From Gracilimonas sp031581265 (lineage in GTDB: Bacteria > Bacteroidota > Rhodothermia > Balneolales > Balneolaceae): a stretch of DNA of 64,000 nt. Below are positions 18,319 through 26,660 of this stretch, piece by piece. The DNA is taken from the NCBI RefSeq assembly GCF_031581265.1, contig NZ_JAVLBQ010000009.1, forward strand, positions 30,092 through 94,091. The letters run 5' to 3'. How positions within the stretch are numbered: the first letter of the stretch is position 1; the number at the start of each line of letters is the position of its first letter. Both the position numbers and the translations under genes were made by a program. A model generated the notes under the pieces. It was given only the letters and a program-made list of their open reading frames with translations. It ran no database searches and had not been told where the DNA came from.

Positions 18319-18335
18319 TTGTAGTATATCTTCTG

Positions 18336-18372
18336 TTTGAACCATGATTTGTGGGATTTTAGGATGGGCAGG
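18336..18372 (+). repeat. Short dispersed repeat (TGATTTGTGGGATTTT), copy 1
   Basis: The phrase TTGAACCATGATTTGTGGGA followed by TTTTAGGATG recurs in reverse orientation at about 22687-22722 with only a few changes. It is non-coding. The remaining bases up to 18585 hold nothing I can identify. Confidence 0.55.
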
Positions 18373-18585
18373 ATTTTTGTTTGGGAAGGTCAATAAAATT
18401 CAAAACGACATAAAGTCATTCTGAACACTTGAAGGATCATGTTTTTTTGTGGAGCATGCCATGCCCATGTTGCATTGCTGCGTAATGGCCGTCTCGTAAG
18501 CTTCGGCTGTAGTCAATTTTGATCTGTGTAAGCAGATAGAAATCGTTTTTTATATATTGGTGAGTACTAAAACAGATAGAGTAAT

Positions 18586-18813
18586 ATGGATAAAAACAAC
18601 GCAGTCAGAGAAGAATTGGCTGAGTGGATTTCTAAACCGGGAAATGAAGATCTATTTGAAACATTGAAACTTATCAAAGAAACGGAAACGTCTGGCAATG
18701 ACTGGTATGAAGATTTAACGGGACCGGATAAAGAGTCAATAACAAAGGGACAAAAAGATCATAAAGAGGGGAGAACGCTAAGCAGTCAAGAGTTCTGGAA
18801 TGAAAATGGCTGA
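18586..18813 (+). CDS. Small antitoxin-like protein (orphan, ParE/RelE-type antitoxin family)
   Basis: The 75-aa acidic protein ends with DWYEDLTGPDKESITKGQKD and a short EGRTLSSQEFW tail. This resembles the common pattern of small antitoxins of the ParE/RelE class (W-x-(D/E)-x-L-x(3)-(D/E)-x(2)-S-I-x(2)-G, then a pre-C-terminal hinge). Such antitoxins are normally followed by an overlapping toxin gene. Here an ATG overlaps its last codons, but that frame stops after eight codons, so the toxin appears lost. The family match is by eye only. It sits just upstream of the McrB-McrC pair. Confidence 0.5.
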   Translation: MDKNNAVREELAEWISKPGNEDLFETLKLIKETETSGNDWYEDLTGPDKESITKGQKDHKEGRTLSSQEFWNENG

Positions 18814-18832
18814 ACGAAAGAAAGTAGTTTGA
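18806..18832 (+). pseudogene. Start of a destroyed toxin gene downstream of the antitoxin
   Basis: An ATG overlaps the antitoxin stop by 8 bases (ATGGCTGA), as in intact toxin-antitoxin operons, and begins MAERKKVV before a stop. RelE/ParE toxins often begin with a short basic strand of this kind. No continuation was found in the next 190 bp, so only the start is left, if it was ever a toxin gene. Confidence 0.35.
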
Positions 18833-19024
18833 ATGAAGATCCCACATCATTGAACCAGCGTGCACGAGTTGGTCGGTTGGTAATCCGCCGGAGAGGATTT
18901 CTTGATGTCTAATTGAAATTAAATAATATCATATTTTTGATAAATAGATACTTGAAGTTAATGACATCTTTCTTCATAATCTTTAAATGTGATTATCCTG
19001 TAAAAAATTAATTCATAGTGATAT

Positions 19025-20482
19025 ATGGAAAAACTAATTGAGCTTTTAAAAGAGCCGTACGATCCAAACGTTTGGCCAGATAAATCAAAGCAAGGTTTTG
19101 AAGAACTTTTTGGATCTACTGGCGGGAGATACCCAAAGCGAGCAAGTGATGAAATAAGCTTTAGGACACCGAAATTTAATTCAGGTTCAAAAAGCGTTCC
19201 TTTTTCAGCAATTATTCATGAATCAAATCCAGATAGCGGAGGATATGGTGGAATGAGCTTTGTGATTTTTCCAGTACCTGAAGCACCTTCTATGATTGCG
19301 ATGGTTGTTGGGACACAGGGCTTAAGTCCAGATGAGCATATTATTGGCAAGCCAGGTCATTCTAGAAAGGTTAATGCTATTTGTAAATGGTTAAACACTG
19401 AAAGCAAAAGTGATAAACAAGTTGCGTGGGCCAAAAGGGAGGCAGTGAGAACAGACATTTCAGTACCCGACAATGTTCGGAAGGAATATCCAGAGTATAA
19501 AGAGATTTTTGACCGGTACGGTGATGTAATATATGGGTTCTGTGCCGCCAAAGATGACATACTTGAAAATGCTATGAAGGTTTTTCTTGATTTCTATTTT
19601 CAAGAAAGAGGGCATTCAACGTTGTCGGCTTTCGAAGATGAAGCGAAAAATATAAAAACATCGTATTTCAATCATTTAATGCCTACGACTAAAAAAAATG
19701 ATTTGAAGCAGCTATTGCAAGATCGAAAATTTGTGATACTGCAAGGCCCTCCTGGAACAGGGAAAACAAGGCTGGCGAATGAACTTCTAAAAGAAGACTA
19801 TGATAATAAAGGAAGTGCAATTCAGTTCCATCCGAATACAACATATGAAACGTTTATTGGTGGGCTGTTTCCAAGGACTACAGAATCTGAGTTGGGTTTA
19901 CAGTTTCGGATAAAACGAGGGCATTTGCTTGATGCCGTGGTGAAAGCTCAAAAAACAGATGAAGATATTCTTTTAGTAATTGATGAGATTAATCGCGCTG
20001 ATCTTTCTAAGGTTTTAGGCGAAGCCATTTATAGCTTAGAACCACATGAAAACCGGACCATTGAATTGCCTTATGATTTTGGAGAACCCATCAAGAATAC
20101 AATGTCGATTCCTTCAAATCTTCACATCCTTGGCACAATGAATACTGCTGATCGGAGCATATCAATTCTTGATGTCGCGATTCGACGAAGATTTGCATTC
20201 GTGGATATGTGGCCACATGCTGAAATTGTAGAAAAGTATGGAAATGAGATCACCAAACCTGCTTTTCAAAAACTACTTGGGATTTTCATTGAATACGCTC
20301 CTAATGAATCATTCGCTCTTATGCCAGGCCATTCATATTTTATTGCACATAAAGATGTGGATGCGGCAATTCAGATGAAAACAAACTTAATTCCTCTTCT
20401 AAATGAATATCTGAATCAAGGGTATGTATCTAACTTTGCAGATGCTATACACGCTTATATCCAAGAAATTGAGCAGCTTTAA
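19025..20482 (+). CDS. McrB-like AAA+ NTPase of a two-gene restriction system, with an unrecognised N-terminal domain
   Basis: The 485-aa protein has a C-terminal McrB-type AAA+ module: Walker A GPPGTGKT at 241-248, Walker B LLVIDEINRADLSKVLGE at about 316-333, the MNTADRS motif that marks McrB at 372-378, and arginine-rich RRRF at 387-390. In McrBC systems this subunit uses GTP to drive translocation and activates the McrC nuclease on modified DNA. Residues 1-225 should recognise DNA; they contain YGGMSFVIFPVPEAPSMIAM and GTQGLSPDEHI, which I do not recognise as DUF3578, EVE, YTH or another domain I know. Base composition is visibly more AT-rich than the core genes. McrC follows 11 bp downstream. 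Confidence 0.85.
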   Translation: MEKLIELLKEPYDPNVWPDKSKQGFEELFGSTGGRYPKRASDEISFRTPKFNSGSKSVPFSAIIHESNPDSGGYGGMSFVIFPVPEAPSMIAMVVGTQGLSPDEHIIGKPGHSRKVNAICKWLNTESKSDKQVAWAKREAVRTDISVPDNVRKEYPEYKEIFDRYGDVIYGFCAAKDDILENAMKVFLDFYFQERGHSTLSAFEDEAKNIKTSYFNHLMPTTKKNDLKQLLQDRKFVILQGPPGTGKTRLANELLKEDYDNKGSAIQFHPNTTYETFIGGLFPRTTESELGLQFRIKRGHLLDAVVKAQKTDEDILLVIDEINRADLSKVLGEAIYSLEPHENRTIELPYDFGEPIKNTMSIPSNLHILGTMNTADRSISILDVAIRRRFAFVDMWPHAEIVEKYGNEITKPAFQKLLGIFIEYAPNESFALMPGHSYFIAHKDVDAAIQMKTNLIPLLNEYLNQGYVSNFADAIHAYIQEIEQL

Positions 20483-20493
20483 ATTTATAGCTT

Positions 20494-21939
20494 GTGGCTA
20501 AAAAACAATCAAATACAGACTGGGTAAAATCATTACAACCCAGCAGGTTGAATGTATTAGAACTCAACGATTCTCAAAGAACTTATCTGCCAACAATTTT
20601 TTTGTCACAGCATGTAAACGCTCGTAATGAAGATCCAGTAGTAGCTAAGCTTGTCCACCAATTTTTAAAAATAAATAGGCACTATTTAAACGAGCTTGAT
20701 ATACAGGCACAGCTAAGTTATAGCGGAGATAATATTAAGTTGAATCTTAAGTCGCACACAAAGATCGGCGCTATTCCGCTTCTATCTCCCATTACCCATA
20801 AAAATGAGTACAGTCTTGTTATAAAACCAAGATTTGGTTGGAATGGGGTGGGCCCCATTTTATCAAGAACAGGGTTTAGATATTTGCCTCAGATTTTAGA
20901 ATTACCACAGCTTCGAATATCTGAGACCCACATTCCACCTTGGGTACTATCTACTGTTATTCTTTCAAGAATTGAAGCTCTCATCAAAAAACTCGACCGA
21001 CGTTTTGAGATGACTACTCAGGTTAATCCTATTCCCAAAGGATCGGTGGATTGGGCAGATTATGCACAAAAACAAATACCAAATGCTAAATTTTTAAACT
21101 TCAATTGTACATACTCTGATCTAAGGGATAATAGATTAGTGAAGTCATTTATCAAACACACGTTGCTAAAACAAAAGCAGAGCCTGGAAACACAAAGAGA
21201 TTTCGGGATTTTTGTAATTCAACTGATTGATTATTGTGACTCACTTTTGCAGAACGTTTATGATGCATCACCTGTAAAACCAACACCCCTACAATTGAGT
21301 AAGCTTTTATCTCAATCATTTGAATGCGACACTCTAACAAAAGGTATCCAAGCTATAAAATGGACCAGTGAGGAGAAGGGACTTGCTGGAATTGGTGATC
21401 TCCATGGCCTGCCGTGGTCAATGAATATGGAGGTACTATTTGAATCTTATCTTGAGTCGGTGATTACAAGAATCTCGGAAAAAATTGGTGGCGTCATAAA
21501 ATCGGGTAGATTACGTGAAACCATCATTCCAATTAATTGGGATCCTCCGTTAATAGGCTCTCAGCGATCTCTTGTCCCAGATATTGTATTTACTCGGAAT
21601 GATGACCTTTTTATTATTGATGCCAAATACAAAGATCATTGGGAAGATTTAAATATCAAAAACTGGAATAATTTAGAGGATGTAATAAAGGAAAGGCATC
21701 GCAATGATTTACTACAAATATTGGCTTATTCAACTGGAGTGAATCAGAAAAATATTAGTTGTTGTTTGGTGTATCCCTGTAAAAAAGACACGTGGAAATC
21801 GCTCTTAAAACGTAACAGACACATTCATAAGGCTGAGATAAATAGGGGAAGTAAGCGAATAAATGTTTTTCTTACCGCAGTTCCCTTTGATTTGGATGAA
21901 GAGGATATTGAAAAGTTATTACCGATATTTCTAAAATAA
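20494..21939 (+). CDS. McrC-like nuclease subunit (PD-(D/E)xK)
   Basis: The 481-aa protein follows the McrB gene by 11 bp and starts with GTG. The C-terminal part carries a PD-(D/E)xK nuclease site: PDIVF at 362-366, then FIIDAKYKDH with the Asp at 376 and Lys at 378, and QILAY at 408-412. The N-terminal half (about 1-330) has the length and helix pattern of McrC proteins that bind the McrB hexamer. McrC cuts DNA when activated by McrB, usually DNA with modified cytosines. All the catalytic residues that I can check are present, so the pair looks functional. It is convergent with the two small genes that follow. Confidence 0.82.
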   Translation: MAKKQSNTDWVKSLQPSRLNVLELNDSQRTYLPTIFLSQHVNARNEDPVVAKLVHQFLKINRHYLNELDIQAQLSYSGDNIKLNLKSHTKIGAIPLLSPITHKNEYSLVIKPRFGWNGVGPILSRTGFRYLPQILELPQLRISETHIPPWVLSTVILSRIEALIKKLDRRFEMTTQVNPIPKGSVDWADYAQKQIPNAKFLNFNCTYSDLRDNRLVKSFIKHTLLKQKQSLETQRDFGIFVIQLIDYCDSLLQNVYDASPVKPTPLQLSKLLSQSFECDTLTKGIQAIKWTSEEKGLAGIGDLHGLPWSMNMEVLFESYLESVITRISEKIGGVIKSGRLRETIIPINWDPPLIGSQRSLVPDIVFTRNDDLFIIDAKYKDHWEDLNIKNWNNLEDVIKERHRNDLLQILAYSTGVNQKNISCCLVYPCKKDTWKSLLKRNRHIHKAEINRGSKRINVFLTAVPFDLDEEDIEKLLPIFLK

Positions 21940-21951
21940 TTTTTCCTTTAT

Positions 21952-22122
21952 TCAATAATCCTCCATCCCCGGAATTACATTTCTTATCCCACGACGCAGA
22001 TTTTCCACATCGCGTTTATCGCGGAGAATCAAGTGGATATGCGTATGGAACACGGGTTTCCTCGCGGCTTCTTTCATATCATAGCTCCAGGTTCGAGTTA
22101 CCGGTTCGTGTACATCTGCCAT
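21952..22122 (-). CDS. Small unknown protein (56 aa) with a Vsr-like N-terminus
   Basis: This 56-aa frame starts 9 bp after the next gene upstream (22132-22401) and ends 12 bp from the McrC stop. It begins MADVHEPVTRTWSYDM. The first 16 residues resemble the start of very-short-patch repair endonucleases (MADVH, then TR and NM in E. coli Vsr), but the rest, which includes VFHTHIHLILRDKRD, does not continue that family. It may be a fusion remnant, a decayed gene or a real tiny protein. The codon pattern looks coding. I cannot assign a function. Confidence 0.35.
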   Translation of the reverse strand: MADVHEPVTRTWSYDMKEAARKPVFHTHIHLILRDKRDVENLRRGIRNVIPGMEDY

Positions 22123-22131
22123 CTTGCTATA

Positions 22132-22401
22132 TCATCTAACCTCCAAATACTCCCCAACAAAATCCCCAAGCGACTCCACTTCCTCATCAAACTTCAACAC
22201 AATTTGTGAGCAGACAAAATTCACCCATTGTTCGATTTCAGAAGTGGATTCAAAATGATGAAGGAAATCCATCCGGAGATTGTCAACCGAAAAGTCCTCA
22301 TTAAAGAACAAAAATAGATCAGGTTTAAAAGAATCTCTGTAATTCTTTGGCTCTTCGTTTAGGCAAGATTCAAGTACCCTGATTTTCTGTTCGTGTGTCA
22401 T
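22132..22401 (-). CDS. Small acidic hypothetical protein
   Basis: The 89-aa product (start ATG at 22401; a TTG lies one codon upstream) is acidic and rich in aromatic residues, for example FKPDLFLFFNEDFSVDNLRM, and has no signal peptide or membrane helix. I do not recognise the family. It seems to form a two-gene unit with the 56-aa frame downstream. Its position beside the McrB-McrC pair suggests accessory DNA. Confidence 0.45.
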   Translation of the reverse strand: MTHEQKIRVLESCLNEEPKNYRDSFKPDLFLFFNEDFSVDNLRMDFLHHFESTSEIEQWVNFVCSQIVLKFDEEVESLGDFVGEYLEVR

Positions 22402-23751
22402 CAAGAATTAAGTTTAATTGAGTAACGGTATTTATTGAATTTAACAGTAAAATGCGAAATCTAATCCGGGTGATTTTTGGTGATTGGCTGTTGGTGATCA
22501 AGGTGTTGGTGGCACCGGTAAGGAGAGGTGGTGAACTACAAACTATAAGCCCACGTAACACGGAGAGTTTGAAGCTGGAGCTTCAGGAAGGGCGTTCGCC
22601 AAGCAGGAGCTTGGGAACGAGTTAAAAAAATGTCTGACCAAGGTTCAACTATCGGACTAAATGTAATCGTGACGATATACTATGCATTCAAGCTCATCCC
22701 AAAATCCCACAAATCACGGCTCAAAAAGAAAGGAATTGGATAGAGGTTTTAAAGAGAGGTCGTCATTCAATCGGTTCACCCCGAAACAGAAAAGCATAAA
22801 AAAGGCCCGACCGGATTGCATCCGTGGGCTTGTTTTTTAAATAACTGCTTTCAATATACGGCGGGATCGGGGCCTTGACCAAATTTAATTCACAATGGGT
22901 GAGTAATGATAGATAATGATTATTCAATCATATTTGATGTTTGGTAATAAAGGGTGAATGGGGAATAAAAAGTGTTGTGTTGTGTGCGATTCTTAAGGAT
23001 TGTAATCCGGTTGAAGCCGAAAACTGTGCGGTGGGAATGAGGTGAGGTGTGAAAATCCTGTAAGATTGTTGGATTGTGACAGTGCACTTGCCAAAGTATC
23101 GTTGTTAAAGCTCCCAAGTTGTATCAGGGAGATCCCGGTTCTGCACTTTTCCCGTATGCACGGGACTGCAGCTTAACCGGGATGACGAGGAATAAATATC
23201 GAATATTGAACAGATGAATATTCAATATCTAATTGTATTTGTTCAGGCTTTTTTAAAACAAAATTACCCAACAACCGTCATCCCGCACGAAGTGCATACG
23301 GAGATGCGGGATCTCCTGCCATAGGGATTACTTCACTAAGGGCTCGTTGTTGAACCTCCCAAGTCGTTTCAGGGAGATTGCTTCGTCGTTTGACAACCAG
23401 CCTTACATTATACATGGTCGTCTCCTTGCAATGGCAGGGGAAGTTATGGGTTGGGAGATAGTATTAAAAAACTCACCACAACATCGTCATTGCGAAGGCT
23501 GACTTGAGCGATAGCGAATACAGCCTGTGGCAATCTGTTTGATGGTGGAAACGAATGTTCTATCGTCTCGTTGTTGCAGATCCCAAATTGTATCAAGGAG
23601 ATTGCCGCGTCGTTACAATTCCCAAACCTGCGTTATACTTTTTTGGCTCCTCGCAATGACGGGGTTTTATTATTTGGGTTTGTTGGTGGTATTAGGGAGA
23701 TTGCCGCGTTCCCGTGAATACGGGGCAATGACGGGTTTATATGGAAGGCTC
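22402..23751. repeat. 1.35-kb gene-free region packed with dispersed and palindromic repeats
   Basis: No convincing gene is present. From left to right it holds: a reverse copy of the TGATTTGTGGGATTTT repeat (about 22687-22722); a terminator-like hairpin (22805-22829 plus T run); a reverse copy of the GATATTGAATATTC palindrome (23195-23229); and three direct copies of a unit starting TCGTTGTT and containing CTCCCAA or ATCCCAA, then GGAGAT (23099-23140, 23344-23381, 23568-23605), with a partial fourth at about 23695. Paired CGTCATTGCGA (23486) and TCGCAATGACG (23655) mark a larger palindrome. Confidence 0.75.
22805..22836 (+). terminator. Terminator-like hairpin without an obvious gene
   Basis: GCCC...GGGC (22805-22808 with 22826-22829) encloses a second CGGAT/ATCCG stem and is followed by TTGTTTTTT. 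It has the form of a plus-strand intrinsic terminator, but no gene or RNA that I recognise lies upstream. It could end an unidentified transcript or be part of a repeat. Confidence 0.5.
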
Positions 23752-23793
23752 AAAAAAAAAATCCCTCAGACGAAAATATTCACCTGAGGGATT
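23752..23793 (-). terminator. mdh: Intrinsic terminator of mdh
   Basis: A perfect 10-bp stem (23760-23769 with 23784-23793) is followed, on the minus strand, by a run of nine T residues. It lies 40 bp past the mdh stop. Confidence 0.88.
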
Positions 23794-23833
23794 AATGCAA
23801 GTAGTGAGAACCTTAGTCCTCGCTTAGTTAAGT

Positions 23834-24790
23834 TTACTTGTTCATTAGTTTTCTGAATTCATCTAAAGTACCGCGAACGGCTTTAGCTGATTCATCCAGA
23901 AGTTCTTGTTCTTTTTCGTTTAATTCAACCTCAATTACTTCCTTCACACCGCCCTTGCCAAGCTTCACAGGCACGCCGATGTATAAGTCGTCGATTCCAT
24001 ACTCCCCATCAATGTGCGCGCAAACGGGCAGAATTCGGTTTTGGTCGAGCAGGATGGCTTCAACCATCTGTGCTGCAGCAGCACCGGGTGCATACCATGC
24101 AGATGTTCCCATCAGTCCTACGATCTCACCACCACCTTTCTTGGCGCGGGATACAATCTCATCCAGGCGATCTTCGTCAATGAAGTGCGTGATTGGCATT
24201 CCTGACAGCGTGGTAAAGCGTGGCAGGGGAACCATGGTGTCGCCGTGGCCACCCATAAGCAGGGCCTGAATATCCTTAGGTGATGCATCCAATTCGCTGG
24301 CGATGAATGCACGGAATCGGGCGGTATCAAGGATGCCGGCCATTCCCATTACTTTGTTGTAATCCAGTCCGCTTGCCTCTTTGGCTACCTGTACCATCAC
24401 ATCCAGTGGATTTGAAACCACAATAATGATGGTGTCGGGAGAATGCTTTGCTAATTTTTTACTGACATCACTTACAATATTAGCGTTGATCTCGAGGAGG
24501 TCGTCGCGGCTCATGCCCGGACGGCGCGGAACACCGGCAGTAATTACACAAACATCTGATCCTGCAGTATCGGCATAATCAACCGTTCCGTTGATGCGCG
24601 TATCATATAAATGGATGGGAGCTGATTCCCATTGGTCAAGCCCCCGGCCCTTGGAAGGGTAGAAGGTCTTATCTCCATCTTTTTTTTCAATATCAACGGC
24701 TACAATTTCTTTGCAGATATCTCGCTGTGCGAGTACGTCTACTACGGTTGAGCCAACATTACCACCGGCTCCAACTACTGTTACTTTCAT
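23834..24790 (-). CDS. mdh: Malate dehydrogenase (LDH-like type)
   Basis: The 318-aa enzyme interconverts malate and oxaloacetate with NAD(H) in the TCA cycle. It has the Rossmann motif GAGGNVG (7-13), the adenine-ribose Asp at 33 (VAVDIEKKDG), the substrate arginines in PRRPGMSRDD (89-97), and the catalytic Asp155 and His182 (GGHGDTMVPL). Arg at the substrate loop identifies malate rather than lactate. The gene stands alone, ends with a strong terminator, and is preceded by a 401-bp gap that holds MITE copy B. Malate is also the substrate of BshA, encoded 7 kb away. Confidence 0.96.
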   Translation of the reverse strand: MKVTVVGAGGNVGSTVVDVLAQRDICKEIVAVDIEKKDGDKTFYPSKGRGLDQWESAPIHLYDTRINGTVDYADTAGSDVCVITAGVPRRPGMSRDDLLEINANIVSDVSKKLAKHSPDTIIIVVSNPLDVMVQVAKEASGLDYNKVMGMAGILDTARFRAFIASELDASPKDIQALLMGGHGDTMVPLPRFTTLSGMPITHFIDEDRLDEIVSRAKKGGGEIVGLMGTSAWYAPGAAAAQMVEAILLDQNRILPVCAHIDGEYGIDDLYIGVPVKLGKGGVKEVIEVELNEKEQELLDESAKAVRGTLDEFRKLMNK

Positions 24791-24926
24791 GTGTTTATGA
24801 TTTTAAAGTGTACGGTTACTGTTTAAAAATACTTTCTCTTTGTGAACTCCTTATAAAGATAAGAAATAAGCACCCATGATTCAGATTTGAGTGGGGATTT
24901 ATAATACTTACTATAGCGTCTTCATT

Positions 24927-25185
24927 GCTGTGGATATTAGATAATTGGAGGACAACATTTGAGAAAATGAAGTCTCCCCTCGAGGGGAGATAAATCAGTC
25001 AGTTGTTCCTGACTGATTTTGAGGGGTGTTGGTGCCAAGGAAAGTGTAACCTGATACAGTTAATAATTAAAGTTAATGGGAAAAATGAGATCGTAAAAAC
25101 AATGTTGCCCTTGGCACCAACACCCTCCGCCAGACTTCGCATCCGCTCAGTCCGGCACCTCCCTGAAGGGAGGATTTTACATCAA
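24927..25185 (+). repeat. MITE-like element, copy B (right end missing)
   Basis: The left terminal repeat (24927-24946), the GTCTCCCCTCGAGGGGAGAT hairpin, the AATCAGTCAGTTGTTCCTGA hairpin and the paired GGTGTTGGTGCCAA / TTGGCACCAACACC arms are all present. The right end is cut off where the M20 peptidase gene begins: the stop codon of that gene (25192) lies at the point where copy C goes on to its right terminal repeat. It explains most of the 24791-25191 gap. Confidence 0.82.
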
Positions 25186-25191
25186 ATCAAA

Positions 25192-26574
25192 CTAATTCTT
25201 TTTTTCCGAATACTCCGGCAGCAGCTCCATAAAACGGGCGGAGGTGCGGATGCCACGGTAGAAATCTTTGATGGAGAAGTTTTCATTTGGGGAATGGATT
25301 GCGTTACTGGTTAGGCCAAAACCCATCAAGATAGATTCTGCCCCAAGCACTCGTTTGAAATCGGCTACAATAGGAATGGAACCTCCTTCGCGGGAGAATA
25401 AAACTTCTCCCTCATAGACATCTTCAAAGGCTTGGGCACCGGCTTTCAAACCATAAAAATCCAAATCAATAACTACCGGATGGCCGCCGTGGTGTTCGGA
25501 GACAGTTACTTTTACCGTGTCTGGCGCTAATGACTCTACATATTCCTTGAATAGTTTGTTTATCTCATCAGGCTTTTGATCGGGAACCAGGCGCATACTC
25601 ACTTTGGCATTGGCTTTGGAAGGAAGTACCGTTTTGGCTCCCTCACCCTGATAACCGCCCCAGATTCCGTTTACATCCAGGGAAGGCCGGGCGGAAGATC
25701 GTTCGAGGGTGGAATATCCCTTTTCACCGTGAACGGCATCAATGTCGAGGGTTTCTTTGTATTCTTCCACATCAAAAGGGAGTTGCTCATAGGCCTCTCG
25801 CTCGGCTTCGGTGAGGTCTTTTACTTTATCATAAAAGCCGGGAATTTGAATGATACCGTCTTCATCTTTCAGTTGGGCAATAATTTCACACAAAACATTC
25901 GCCGGGTTTTCAACAGCGCCGCCGTATACTCCGGAATGAAGATCACGATTGGGACCTACCACTTCGATTTCCAGGTAAGCAAGGCCGCGGAGTCCATACG
26001 TTATGGATGGCTGATCTTCCTCAAACATAGCCGTATCAGAAATGAGTACCATATCACAGGTCAGCAAGTCTTTATGCTCCTCAAGAAACGGAACCAAATT
26101 AGGAGAGCCGATTTCTTCTTCTCCCTCCAATAAAAATTTCACATTGATGGGGAGTTCTTGTCCCGTTTTTACATATGATTCAACTGCTTTTAAATGGGTG
26201 AATGACTGTCCTTTGTCATCACTGGCGCCTCTGGCATAAATCAATCCGTCTTTGATGGTCGGTTCAAATGCGGGAGTATCCCAAAGTTCATCGGGGTCGG
26301 AGGGCTGTACATCATAATGGCCATAAATGAGCACGGTAGGACGATCATCATGCGGACAATGTTCGCCATACACGATAGGATTGCCGGGTGTCTCAAATTT
26401 TTTGACCGTGGTTAACTCAAGATTTTCGAGTTGTCGAACCAAGAAGTCAGCGGCTTTATGGATGTCCTCTTTTTTGGTGGAATCGGTGCTGATGCTGGGT
26501 ATGCGCAATAGCTCAAAAAGCTCGTCTAAAAATTTATCTTCGTTTGCGCTTATGTATTCTTGGTTAGACTTCAT
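25192..26574 (-). CDS. M20-family metallopeptidase (dipeptidase/carboxypeptidase)
   Basis: This 460-aa cytoplasmic M20 peptidase should cleave dipeptides or remove C-terminal residues using two zinc ions. The metal and catalytic motifs appear in order: GHYDVQPSD (His, catalytic Asp), ARGASDDKGQ (bridging Asp), LEGEEEIGSP (catalytic Glu and ligand Glu), SDT (ligand Asp) and IHSPNENF near the end (ligand His). The inserted dimerisation domain lies between about residues 215 and 370 (RDLHSGVYGG). Length is typical. The last codons and the stop may derive from the edge of the adjacent MITE-like repeat. Confidence 0.9.
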   Translation of the reverse strand: MKSNQEYISANEDKFLDELFELLRIPSISTDSTKKEDIHKAADFLVRQLENLELTTVKKFETPGNPIVYGEHCPHDDRPTVLIYGHYDVQPSDPDELWDTPAFEPTIKDGLIYARGASDDKGQSFTHLKAVESYVKTGQELPINVKFLLEGEEEIGSPNLVPFLEEHKDLLTCDMVLISDTAMFEEDQPSITYGLRGLAYLEIEVVGPNRDLHSGVYGGAVENPANVLCEIIAQLKDEDGIIQIPGFYDKVKDLTEAEREAYEQLPFDVEEYKETLDIDAVHGEKGYSTLERSSARPSLDVNGIWGGYQGEGAKTVLPSKANAKVSMRLVPDQKPDEINKLFKEYVESLAPDTVKVTVSEHHGGHPVVIDLDFYGLKAGAQAFEDVYEGEVLFSREGGSIPIVADFKRVLGAESILMGFGLTSNAIHSPNENFSIKDFYRGIRTSARFMELLPEYSEKKN

Positions 26575-26660
26575 TTTCTATAAATATGGTTAAGAATTTT
26601 TTATTCAGAATTTAAAATAAGCAGCTTGCAGCAAAATATTTTATGCTGACAAATGCTGAT

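Noticed and set aside
18833..18915. A 26-codon basic open stretch (NEDPTSLNQRARVGR...) after the broken toxin start
   Set aside because: It shows no convincing match to a ParE/RelE toxin and has no start codon linked to the antitoxin.
22805..22829. Hairpin considered as part of a tRNA
   Set aside because: No cloverleaf, anticodon arm or CCA-end could be drawn around it.
23099..23605. Three spaced direct repeats considered as a CRISPR array
   Set aside because: Spacing is irregular (about 200-245 bp), copies are imperfect, and no cas genes are near.
25003..25314. 103-codon plus-strand open frame, with a near-copy at 32772-32996
   Set aside because: Both are translations of the MITE-like repeat and the peptidase antisense strand; similarity between them comes from the repeat, not from a gene family.
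25576..26133. 185-codon plus-strand open frame
   Set aside because: It lies antisense within the well-supported M20 peptidase gene.
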